Positions 1 to 5,810 of a DNA stretch of 7,944 bases are shown here, piece by piece. The first letter of the stretch is position 1, and each line of letters begins with the position of its first letter. Both the position numbers and the translations under genes were made by a program. Source of the DNA: JACPLA01 sp035291905. Lineage in GTDB: Bacteria > Bacteroidota > Ignavibacteria > UBA10030. The notes under the pieces were generated by a model, which was given only the letters and a program-made list of their open reading frames with translations, searched no databases and was not told the origin of the DNA. The stretch covers positions 1-7,944 of the forward strand of contig DATDRF010000249.1 in NCBI GenBank assembly GCA_035291905.1, read 5' to 3'.

Positions 1-139
1 CGCGATCGAGGAGTACGTTCGACTTCACAATGAAAACCCCAAGCCGTTCATCTGGACCGCCAAGGCCGCCGACATCCTGCAGAAAGTCATCCGCGCAAAC
101 CGGCGGTTAAGTTCCAAACAGAATGAAGCACTACACTAG
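1..139 (+). CDS. IS630-family transposase, C-terminal end (partial at window edge)
   Basis: The frame starting at base 2 is open from the window edge to a TAG at 137-139. It encodes 45 residues that include NENPKPFIWTAKAADIL, followed by a basic tail. The pattern 'NPKPFxWTAKAxDIL' close to the C-terminus is typical of IS630/Tc1-mariner-like DDE transposases; this is family knowledge recalled from memory, not a search. The catalytic DDE residues lie outside the window. The stop codon sits within CTAG (136-139). IS630 elements are known to prefer CTAG and to duplicate the central TA, so the stop appears to be completed by the target DNA and the element probably ends at 136-138. It converges on, and overlaps by 9 bases, the truncated SIR2 gene on the other strand. 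Confidence 0.75.
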   Translation, partial: AIEEYVRLHNENPKPFIWTAKAADILQKVIRANRRLSSKQNEALH

Positions 140-1225
140 GAGATTGAGGTTTGGATGCTTACGAGCATGGGACACCGCTTCGGGAAACTTGGCACGATCA
201 GTGAACAGCAATCCGAAGCAGATGGCAGTCGGGTTTCCAGTGAGGCCTTGGAGAATGACGTCGTTGAGGTGTTTGTCGGAGAACGAGTACCCACAGGTGA
301 CAAGAACAGCTTGTCCCTCTACGAGAAATGATCGGAGGCGGTCCAGCATGGCAAGGTACGGCATCCGTCGGCTCTGGTAGTATTTTAAGTGGGACGGGTG
401 AATGAGCGCTCGTTCGCCCTCTAACGCGAAGCGTCGCTCGACATGCCCCTCGGGTGTTTGCCGCCAATTGATAGATCCGTGCACTTTCCACAGACGAGCC
501 CAGCGAGAGGGGAGACCATCTTGCTCCATCGACGGAAGATCGAAAAAAGTGCGGTTCGAGCCTACAAAGCCGTCGAAGTACGGGACGTGGCGATCCTCAA
601 GAGCTTGCTCCATCAGCAGATCGTAGTTGGAGGTGAATATCTCAACGGCGTGTTCGCGCTTTATCGCATTGATCCACGTCGCCAGTTGGTGGTAAGGGGA
701 ATCATCAGTAGGCAGCCGCACTTCCATAATCTGTACGGTAACCTTACATATCTCCGCGTCAAGACCATCAAGGGTTTCCGCGGACAGTCCGTCATGGTTT
801 GTCTTTCCGACGACTTCTCTCAGTGCCCGGATATGAGTGAGAATGTCCTCAATGTTCGGGTTGCTCTTTCCGCAGTCAACGAGTCGCTTCAATATCGCTG
901 CAAAGGCAGTCTTATGTTTTTCCGATGCCTCAAGTTTTTCCCGAACCTGCTTCGTCAACCCGGCGATGTCGGGTATCAAGGGCCGCGTGCCGTCCCCGTC
1001 TGGAATACGAATTGAAACTGGACACCCTGCTCCAAGGAAGAACGAAACCCGCATCTTGTCCGGGGCCATTGCTTGTTGCAACAGTGCCGCCTGTCGATAT
1101 GGGCAATGGGTCAGCGTCAATTGAGCCGAAGTCGGAGTGCTGCCCGAGGGCACGCTTGCGCTTGCTGGCGGCATCTCCTCAGGATTCCTCGGCTCGCCGG
1201 TTTCTTTACCGTCGGGATCGGCCAT
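131..1225 (-). pseudogene. SIR2-like (SIR2_2) NADase-type protein, C-terminus cut by IS630
   Basis: 364 residues. SIR2 Rossmann-fold landmarks appear in order: SFFLGAGCPVS (61-71, NAD-binding GAG); FTSNYDLLME (197-206, the 'TxNYD' motif with N200 and D202); LWKVHGSINW (245-254, candidate catalytic H249); and VTCGYSFSDKHLND (309-322, the 'GYSFxDxxxN' motif). This is the divergent SIR2 class used as an NAD+-depleting effector in several phage-defence systems, rather than a classical protein deacetylase. The start at 1225 is supported by GTGAGGA about 6 nt upstream. Residues 1-50 are Pro/Ser/Thr-rich and probably disordered. The last two codons (Val, stop) derive from the IS630 end. The natural coding sequence runs into the CTAG target at 136-139, so the C-terminal region is missing. 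All four core motifs remain, so some activity is possible. No HerA partner is visible. Confidence 0.8.
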
Positions 1226-1515
1226 TACGCTTCCTCACCATCAGTGACCCTAATCGTGTTGACTGTTGGTAGTATATCCACCGAATGATGGGAATCAAAA
1301 CGAAACCCGCGCGTACGTCGAGCGTTGAGACGAAAAAGGCGACTGATGATTGAAGCCGGTGACCACTCCCCCGATTTCCAAGTCCCACACCTCAGCGTGT
1401 TATCGACTGCTGCGGCTTCGCGTAGTACCGTCAGGCGAATAAGGGTTATTAAATCTATCGTTGATGGTTGTCTTTGGCCCGAAGAACGATTTTTATGGGG
1501 AAATACTTCGCCCAA
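1225..1515 (-). CDS. Possible small ORF overlapping the SIR2 start (unrecognised)
   Basis: A 96-codon minus-strand frame lies between the AlbA_2 gene and the SIR2 gene. Its TAA stop (1227-1225) shares bases with the SIR2 ATG (TAATG), an arrangement often seen in translationally coupled gene pairs. It starts 27 bases after the AlbA_2 stop codon. The C-terminal part, SVDILPTVNTIRVTDGEEA, reads like a soluble acidic protein tail; the first two thirds have no recognisable domain and an irregular composition. It could be a real small upstream gene, the tail of an older gene, or chance. I see no convincing ribosome-binding site and assign no function. Confidence 0.25.
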   Translation of the reverse strand: MGEVFPHKNRSSGQRQPSTIDLITLIRLTVLREAAAVDNTLRCGTWKSGEWSPASIISRLFRLNARRTRGFRFDSHHSVDILPTVNTIRVTDGEEA

Positions 1516-1542
1516 TGTGTACCCACCAGGAATTATCGCATC
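1226..1542. other. Gap between AlbA_2 and SIR2 genes
   Basis: About 317 bases separate two same-strand genes. Apart from the questionable small ORF and the SIR2 ribosome-binding site (GTGAGGA just upstream of 1225), I see no RNA gene, clear promoter, strong terminator hairpin or attC-like site. The gap is long for a tight operon, so SIR2 could have its own promoter here, but none stands out. Confidence 0.4.
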
Positions 1543-2946
1543 TCATGGACGAAACGGACGATCGATCGGGGTGTTGTGTTGAATATCTCGCCGAAAAATG
1601 AGCTCCAAATCGGAAACCCTTGCTTTAGTACAACTTCCTCCGCGCCTTATGAAGATGTCCTGCGTTTCTATAATTTGATAGGGAGCGTCTTTCCCTTGGG
1701 GCACGATCAACCTTAGGATGTGATGTCCCGCATGTGTAATCCATTGAATTTTTGGAATTATTATTGGAGATATACCTTCTCCGATAATTCGTTTAAGATT
1801 TTGCACATATTCATTCCTATTTACGTCAAATATGTTGTTCTTTCGATTGCTATAAGCAAGTAATTGTTTCTCCAATCCTTTTATTTCAAGTTCATCCGTG
1901 ACACCGATGTATAGGGATCCTCCTCTTGAGTTCGCGAAAGCACTTATAACTTTTAATAACTCATACGACTTCTTATTCTCACGTTCAGTAGAAATCCATT
2001 CTTTAAACTCTATTACCTCATTTTCACCCCCGTTTAGGTCATCTATGAAATCTTTATATGTTTGGTCGCTTAGCTGACGTGAGGGTGTTAAAACAGACTT
2101 AATTCTGGTTCGGCGATATTCATCTTCGTAGTAATTATCGTAGCAAAAACCATCAGCTCCCATTAGGAAAATTTGAATAGTCTTTGGCGTAATTAATAGG
2201 TCGATCTCTGCTAGATTATTCTGCACGACAGCATGGAAATGGTGATTTTTGCTATCATAGTCTGTAGCTACGATGGCACAGAATAGATTCTCTGTGATAT
2301 TGGTTATAACGCTGACGGTAATGGTGGTCTCCCTTCGGCCGATATCTTTTACATATGCTCTCCTGTCTGGCAATAATAGTTCAACTTGGTTTTGAATAGA
2401 TAATTGTGCCCGCATGTGCTGCATATTGAGCCATTGAGCGGCGGCATCGCCAATGTTTATTGCAAAGAAATCACTGTTAGGATCGAAAAATGGTCCATCA
2501 GGTATAGTGCTAATACTCGATGAATAAGTATAGTGAAAAATAGCGTGCCATGCTGGATACTCACAAAATTGGTTTTGACTACTTTCTCTGTATATTTGCA
2601 CTTGAGTCTGGAAAGAAATATTTTTTACTCCTCCGTCGATTAATAGTTGCCAGGATGCCATGAAGGACCTCAAATCATCGGAAGAAGTGATCTCGGATGC
2701 TTTGCCTGAAAGGTGTACAAGTCTGAGCGTACCAACCTCATGGACCGTCTTGTACGGTTCGCCGTCCACAATGCCGATTGCGAGAGCGCAAGCAAAGGGT
2801 ATCCACTCGCCGTCAGGGTTCTGAAAAACGATGGCTCTTAACGTTACCTGGTCGGGTAAATGGAGCACGGAAGGTGCTTGAGAAATTGCATGTGCAAGAT
2901 GATCGAAGGATAGATTACCGTTTCGAGGCAGGAAGAATTGTCTCAT
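1543..2946 (-). CDS. Schlafen/AlbA_2 domain protein with unrecognised N-terminal region
   Basis: 467 residues. The C-terminal third (about 295-455) is an AlbA_2 (Schlafen AlbA_2, PF04326-type) domain: ENEVIEFKEW (308-317), then ISAFANSRGGSLYIGV (334-349), and IFIRRGGSCTKA (431-442) near its end. These match the family pattern 'E.EFK...AFANs.GG.l.iGV...' and the late 'R.G..t..A'. AlbA_2 domains are associated with nucleic-acid binding, and related Schlafen domains with RNA cleavage. Here they could make an RNA- or DNA-acting effector or a regulator. Residues 1-290 match nothing I recognise and show no transmembrane segments. The start at ATG 2946 has AGGA at a 7-nt spacing. Coding is AT-rich compared with the IS21 genes, suggesting separate acquisition. 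The gene lies upstream of, and on the same strand as, the SIR2 gene and diverges from the NERD gene, a setting consistent with a defence cluster. Confidence 0.75.
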   Translation of the reverse strand: MRQFFLPRNGNLSFDHLAHAISQAPSVLHLPDQVTLRAIVFQNPDGEWIPFACALAIGIVDGEPYKTVHEVGTLRLVHLSGKASEITSSDDLRSFMASWQLLIDGGVKNISFQTQVQIYRESSQNQFCEYPAWHAIFHYTYSSSISTIPDGPFFDPNSDFFAINIGDAAAQWLNMQHMRAQLSIQNQVELLLPDRRAYVKDIGRRETTITVSVITNITENLFCAIVATDYDSKNHHFHAVVQNNLAEIDLLITPKTIQIFLMGADGFCYDNYYEDEYRRTRIKSVLTPSRQLSDQTYKDFIDDLNGGENEVIEFKEWISTERENKKSYELLKVISAFANSRGGSLYIGVTDELEIKGLEKQLLAYSNRKNNIFDVNRNEYVQNLKRIIGEGISPIIIPKIQWITHAGHHILRLIVPQGKDAPYQIIETQDIFIRRGGSCTKARVSDLELIFRRDIQHNTPIDRPFRP

Positions 2947-2963
2947 CGGTTGTTCCTATCCAA

Positions 2964-2993
2964 AATATAGCAGCAAAATGCGTAGAGAATCAA
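2964..2993 (-). promoter_or_regulatory. Candidate sigma-70 promoter of the AlbA_2 gene (extended -10)
   Basis: On the minus strand, TTGATT (2993-2988) is followed by an 18-base spacer and then TATATT (2969-2964). A TG one base upstream of the -10 gives TGCTATATT, an extended -10. Transcription would start only about 10-15 bases before the ATG at 2946, leaving a very short leader that still holds the AGGA ribosome-binding site. The call rests on motif matches alone. Confidence 0.45.
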
Positions 2994-3051
2994 CAGCCGA
3001 AGATTATTGGTGATAGAAACTCCTTCCGATGGAAAGCGTTGCATCGTTCCG

Positions 3052-3080
3052 TTGTCACAAGATAATAGGGATAATAAATT
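3052..3080 (+). promoter_or_regulatory. Weak candidate promoter for the NERD gene
   Basis: TTGTCA (5 of 6 match to TTGACA), a 17-base spacer and TAAATT (4 of 6 match to TATAAT). It lies about 200 bases before the preferred NERD start, so it would produce a long leader. The local AT-rich sequence raises the chance of a coincidental match. Confidence 0.25.
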
Positions 3081-3285
3081 ATTCCGCTCTATTTGCGACA
3101 ACATAGTCTTCCCCCGCATGGACCAAAAGGATTATTATTTTTCGTCCCCCGAAGGTCTGTTTTCCATTAATCTTCCCAAACACTTTAGCCGATATGAATT
3201 TGGCAGGATGTCGTTGCGGTTCGCTTTTCGAGTGTGCCCAATCTGTGTCCCGCCACGGCAATCGTGCAGACCTAATGGAGGAACA

Positions 3286-4347
3286 ATGCTTCTTAAAGAC
3301 ACCGACAACAAGGACCATCAAAATGCGGAACTCCAGCGTTTGCTGTCTGGAGCCACCGGAGACAGACGCGTCCGGATAGAGCAGGAGATTCGCATCCTGC
3401 GTGTGGGAATCAAGGGAGAGCAGGAAGCTGCGTACCTGATAGATTTCTCACGCAAGGATTCGAAACATTCTATCGTCATCCACGATCTTCGTCTGGAAAT
3501 TGATGGTCAGGTCGCCCAGATCGACCATCTCGTGATGAACCAAGTTTTGTACTGCTATGTTCTTGAAACCAAACATTTCTCCTCCGGTTTTAAAATCACC
3601 GAGGAAGGGGAGTTCCTCCGCTGGAATGATTACCGGAAATGTTATGAGGGGATGCCGTCACCTCTGGCCCAGAATGAACGGCATCTCGCCGTATTGAAAA
3701 AGGCATTTGAGCGGATCGAAATGCCGACTCGTTTGGGGATCAGCTTGCCTATTTCTTTCTTCCCGCTCGTACTCGTTTCCCCGAATGCCCGAATCGATCG
3801 CCCGAAGCGGTTTGATACCTCTAAGATTGTTAAGGCCGATATGCTGGATGCCTTCATCGATAACCAGGTTGACAAGTCCGGAGTTCTCGATGTAATCGGA
3901 GGGTTGGCCAAGGTCGTTTCGATTGAAACCCTCGAAGGAATCGGAAGAAAACTGGTCAGGATGCACAAACCGGCCACATTCGATTACACAACCAGATTTG
4001 GATGCGATAACGGGGAGAGCAAGGGATTACCCCGCAAAGACTCCGTTCCTATTATTCCGGTTCAAGTTCCACCGTCAATCTCACGAATAGGTTCGAATGT
4101 CCCGTCGGGGTCGTTGGTTTGTAGGCAATGCGGGAAAGGGAGCCACCTCTCGATCCAGCATGGGAGATATGGTTATTTCATGAAGTGTTCTGCTTGTGAT
4201 GGGAATTCGCCCATCCGGATCAGTTGCGGAAGGGATGGGCATAAAGAGCGGATTCGAAAGGAAGGCTTCACTTTTTATCGCGAATGCCCCGATTGTAAAA
4301 CCAGCGTAGTTTATTACATAAATCCGGCAAACGGGAGAAATCCCTAA
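3286..4347 (+). CDS. NERD-domain nuclease-related protein with C-terminal zinc ribbons
   Basis: 353 residues from the chosen ATG. The NERD (nuclease-related, PF08378-type) domain spans about residues 40-150. It contains GIKGEQEAA (41-49, with E45), HDLRLEIDGQVAQIDHLV (66-83, with D80), and YVLETKHFS (91-99, with E94 and K96); these residues resemble the E...D...ExK core of PD-(D/E)xK nucleases. The C-terminus has paired cysteines C279/C282 and C301/C304, in a topoisomerase-type zinc-ribbon layout, then C334/C337 (CPDC). The protein is therefore likely a cytosolic nuclease-like protein that binds nucleic acid through zinc ribbons; its substrate is unknown. The start at 3286 is preferred because GGAGGA sits 4-5 nt upstream and family members, as I recall them, begin with a similar MLLK segment. 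The frame extends upstream to 3007, but those 93 codons look unrelated. It diverges from the AlbA_2 gene. Confidence 0.8.
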   Translation: MLLKDTDNKDHQNAELQRLLSGATGDRRVRIEQEIRILRVGIKGEQEAAYLIDFSRKDSKHSIVIHDLRLEIDGQVAQIDHLVMNQVLYCYVLETKHFSSGFKITEEGEFLRWNDYRKCYEGMPSPLAQNERHLAVLKKAFERIEMPTRLGISLPISFFPLVLVSPNARIDRPKRFDTSKIVKADMLDAFIDNQVDKSGVLDVIGGLAKVVSIETLEGIGRKLVRMHKPATFDYTTRFGCDNGESKGLPRKDSVPIIPVQVPPSISRIGSNVPSGSLVCRQCGKGSHLSIQHGRYGYFMKCSACDGNSPIRISCGRDGHKERIRKEGFTFYRECPDCKTSVVYYINPANGRNP

Positions 4348-4372
4348 CGCGAGTTTATTCCTATCCGGGCGG

Positions 4373-4778
4373 TTAACTCGAGCAGAGGAGGGTGGACAAC
4401 GCCTTGCGGACCAACACCCCGAAGGTCGCTTTCCTCAAGTCCGCTTGGTTGAGAAATAATTCGATTTGCACCCGTCGCGTGTGCCCATTCCGTGACTGGA
4501 TTGTAAACATCAAACATTGACGTTCAGGATCGGGGGATGTATACAGAGTCATTAGCATACGCCCAACGAATTGCTCGTGGTCTTGGCGAAACGAAAGGTG
4601 GAAGAAGGGATACAATAAACTACTGATATTTACCAAATATTCATCCGATAGTATCCCTCAAGGATCCTGCCGCTTAGACCTTCAGCCAGAGGTAATGCCG
4701 GGCGAGGTGGAGAACGTGGCAAGGAAGCCCACAGGGCCTTTCAAAGTCGCCAATCGTAACGACCAGACGCTTATCCAT
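4373..4778 (-). pseudogene. Degraded hypothetical gene (unrecognised)
   Basis: A minus-strand frame begins at ATG 4778 (MDKRLVVTIGDFERPCGLPC) and runs 34 residues to a TAA at 4676-4674. Reading past the stop and dropping one G from the GGG near 4650 joins it smoothly to a second open stretch. That stretch (ILSDEYLVNISSLLYPFFHL, then a segment with FVGRMLMTLYTSPDPERQ and RVQIELFLNQADL) ends in TAA at 4375-4373. The composite is about 128 residues with a protein-like composition, but I do not recognise the family. One nonsense change and one frameshift must be assumed, so this is an inference. It converges with the NERD gene, leaving about 25 bases between the stop codons. The second stretch alone could be expressed only from a TTG start, without a good ribosome-binding site. 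Confidence 0.35.
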
Positions 4779-5003
4779 TCCGCAAGAAATCTTAGCTCGA
4801 CGATGTATTCTTGTCTTTGTCGCAGGTCTCCCGTGAAGCGCGAGCGGTTGCCGAAATCACTCACTCCAATCCCTACCGATCTGATTTCCGGCCCATGCCT
4901 CCCCCTGCATGTTTTTTGCGCCTCCTGTGTTACTGAAGCGGGGGGATTCAGAATTAGACGGCACGGGATGCATTCCACAGCAGCCCTCGCTTTCTAATCA
5001 ATT
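4779..5003. other. Stretch without recognisable gene before the cassette
   Basis: Both strands have open frames across this stretch, but they overlap one another and neither reads like a known protein. ATTAGA (4953-4958) and TCTAAT (4993-4998) form a short inverted pair just before the GTTAGCC core site. This could be what remains of the inner arms of an earlier attC, but no matching outer R'' box was found. I see no RNA gene or promoter. Confidence 0.35.
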
Positions 5004-5010
5004 GTTAGCC
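5004..5010 (+). other. Integron core recombination site (upstream cassette boundary)
   Basis: GTTAGCC. In integrons, cassettes begin after the G of a GTT core site. This 7-mer is the exact reverse complement of GGCTAAC (5346-5352), the R'' box of the attC at the other end. That is the relation expected for the two ends of one cassette, because in the circular form they form a single attC. The core departs slightly from the consensus GTTRRRY at its sixth base. Confidence 0.6.
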
Positions 5011-5031
5011 AGACAATTTTAGGAGGAGAAG

Positions 5032-5322
5032 ATGTTACCTGATAAACAGAAAAAGGCATATAAAGCATTTTATGATTCCGCACGGCATAACGAATATTTT
5101 GACGAAAAGACAACAATCCTATTACATCTTGCATCGGCATTCGCCATCGGGTGTTACCCCTGAATGGATCATTACCTTGGCGTTGCCAAGGAAAAAGGAA
5201 TTACTGATAATGAAATTGGTGCCGCACAATCTATTGTAATGGCAGTATCTGCTGGCAGGATCAACGCACAATTTAGAGAAGTCAGGAATAAACTTAAAAA
5301 TAAATCGAGTAACGAAACATAA
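5032..5322 (+). CDS. AhpD-like / carboxymuconolactone decarboxylase family selenoprotein (in-frame TGA = Sec)
   Basis: 96 residues when the TGA at 5161-5163 is read as selenocysteine (residue 44); the gene ends at TAA 5320-5322. The start ATG has AGGAGG (5021-5026) at a 5-nt spacing. The centre reads AFAIGCYP-U-MDHYLGVAKEKG, then ITDNEIGAAQ and a helix with IVMAVSAGR. This is the all-helical AhpD/CMD fold signature with a CxxC redox motif in which the second Cys is Sec (C41-Y-P-U44). AhpD-like proteins work as thiol-disulfide reductants or peroxidase partners in the cytosol. H47 lies three residues after U44, whereas the classical AhpD His lies four after its Cys. Protein similarity continues on both sides of the TGA in the same frame, which argues against a true stop. 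A SECIS-like hairpin follows at 5175-5191. The alternative is a recent Cys-to-stop mutation. Expression needs SelA, SelB, SelC and SelD, which are not in the window. Confidence 0.85.
5175..5191 (+). promoter_or_regulatory. Bacterial SECIS hairpin
   Basis: CCTTGGC, then GTT, then GCCAAGG: a perfect 7-bp stem with a triloop, 17 nt in total. It begins exactly 11 nt after the TGA codon (5161-5163) and lies inside the coding sequence. The E. coli fdhF minimal SECIS is likewise described as a 17-nt upper stem-loop 11 nt after the UGA, with G and U in the loop required for SelB binding. Here the loop starts with G followed by U. The role is inferred from this structural match. Confidence 0.8.
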
Positions 5323-5345
5323 TTATTAAACATGATTTTTATGCT

Positions 5346-5421
5346 GGCTAACAACAGGCTGAAGCTGACGGCTCACCGGGCGGAATTCCTGAGTGCCCGC
5401 AGCTTAGCCTGAGCGTTAGCA
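5346..5421 (+). repeat. attC site (59-base element) of the cassette
   Basis: An imperfect palindrome of about 76 bases. R'' is GGCTAAC (5346-5352) and R' is GTTAGCA (5415-5421), pairing at 6 of 7 bases. The inner L arms pair AGGCT/AGCCT and AAGCTG/CAGCTT, with one unpaired G (about 5361) in the left arm, like the extrahelical G that orients attC recombination. A further internal stem, CGGGC (5377-5381) with GCCCG (5395-5399), closes the variable terminal structure. The arrangement closely follows well-known attC sites. Cleavage is expected between G5415 and T5416. Confidence 0.8.
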
Positions 5422-5434
5422 ACTGTGTTCGAAG

Positions 5435-5734
5435 TCAAGCCGAAAGCGCATAGCGTTCGCCCCATCGTGTGTTGTTTCGCACCATGGTATTGAGGATGAC
5501 CAGCAGTTTCCGCATGCAGGCTGTCAGGGCGACCTTTTTCGGTTTTCCTGCGGCAACGAGACGCTGGTAGAAGTCTCGGATCACAGGGTTGTGCCGGGAA
5601 GCGATCAGGGCCCCCATGTAGAGGACGGCCCGAACGGGTGCGCGACCGCCCCAGACCATTCGCTTTCCGTGCAGGGTGCCGCTGTCCTTGGCCAGAGGCG
5701 CAACGCCGACCAAGGCAGCGATCTGCTTGCGGTT
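5435..5734 (-). pseudogene. IS110/IS1111-family transposase, C-terminal fragment
   Basis: The minus-strand frame from about 5734 to the TGA at 5437-5435 encodes NRKQIAALVGVAPLAKDSG, then GKRMVWGGRAPVRAVLYMG, NPVIRDFYQRLVAAGKPKK and ALTACMRKLLVILNTMVR. This is the conserved C-terminal Transposase_20 (PF02371-type) part of IS110-family transposases, including the Ser that family members use in catalysis (DSG). The N-terminal RuvC-like DEDD domain and the remainder are absent because an IS21 element is inserted immediately before the NRKQ codons. The open frame continues into the IS21 end only by chance. The stop lies 14 bases from the end of the attC R' box, so the native IS110 right end lies at or next to the attC. 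Confidence 0.85.
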
Positions 5735-5788
5735 TGTCAGCGGCAATGTAAAAATCCACCCCTGTGGCATTTGAATTTTCCCCCCCTG
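5735..5788 (+). repeat. IS21 left terminal inverted repeat
   Basis: This 54-base end matches the reverse complement of 7890-7943 at about 43 of 54 positions; the first five and last twelve bases are identical. It contains two tandem sub-repeats, GGCAATGTAAAAATCC and GGCATTTGAATTTTCC. IS21-family ends carry multiple transposase-binding repeats of this sort. Confidence 0.8.
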
Positions 5789-5810
5789 ATCTCGCAGGGG
5801 AGGAAGAGCT

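Larger units (their letters stand above)
2947..3285. other. Divergent intergenic region between AlbA_2 and NERD genes
   Basis: About 339 bases separate the divergent starts. It holds the extended -10 promoter for the minus-strand gene. It also holds a weaker plus-strand candidate with TTGTCA (3052-3057), a 17-base spacer and TAAATT (3075-3080). The NERD reading frame stays open upstream to 3007, so a longer NERD N-terminus cannot be excluded, but that extension has no NERD-like character. No RNA gene or repeat was recognised. Confidence 0.4.
5005..5415 (+). mobile_element. Integron gene cassette carrying an AhpD-like selenoprotein gene
   Basis: A compact unit of about 411 bases. It has a core site at its left end, a 27-base leader, a single ORF filling most of the length, and an attC at its right end, all in one orientation. 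This is the classic layout of an integron gene cassette. Cassettes usually lack promoters, and none is seen in the leader, so expression would depend on read-through from elsewhere in the array. No integrase gene (intI) or attI is present in the window, so the parent integron cannot be identified. The right flank has been overwritten by IS110 and IS21 insertions. Confidence 0.75.

Noticed and set aside
443..1015. Plus-strand frame of 190 codons opposite the SIR2 gene
   Set aside because: The antisense frame carries all SIR2 motifs; this one shows none.
3007..3285. N-terminal extension of the NERD gene from 3007
   Set aside because: The frame is open, but a strong ribosome-binding site precedes 3286, NERD-like sequence begins only after it, and the extension overlaps the divergent promoter region.
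4350..4380. CGAGTT/AACTCG inverted repeat after the NERD gene as a terminator or attC
   Set aside because: The stem is only 6 bp with a 19-nt loop and no T-run, and lacks attC R/L box spacing.
4682..4997. Overlapping frames of about 100 codons on both strands
   Set aside because: They mirror each other, have no recognisable domain and no convincing ribosome-binding site.
5161..5163. TGA as a simple nonsense mutation making a pseudogene
   Set aside because: Its position at a redox Cys, the correctly spaced SECIS hairpin and the otherwise intact frame favour Sec. It cannot be fully excluded without knowing whether the host has the Sec machinery.
5172..5354. Minus-strand frame opposite the selenoprotein gene
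   Set aside because: A shadow of the conserved AhpD-like coding sequence. Its hydrophobic composition comes from antisense reading of Lys/Asn-rich codons.
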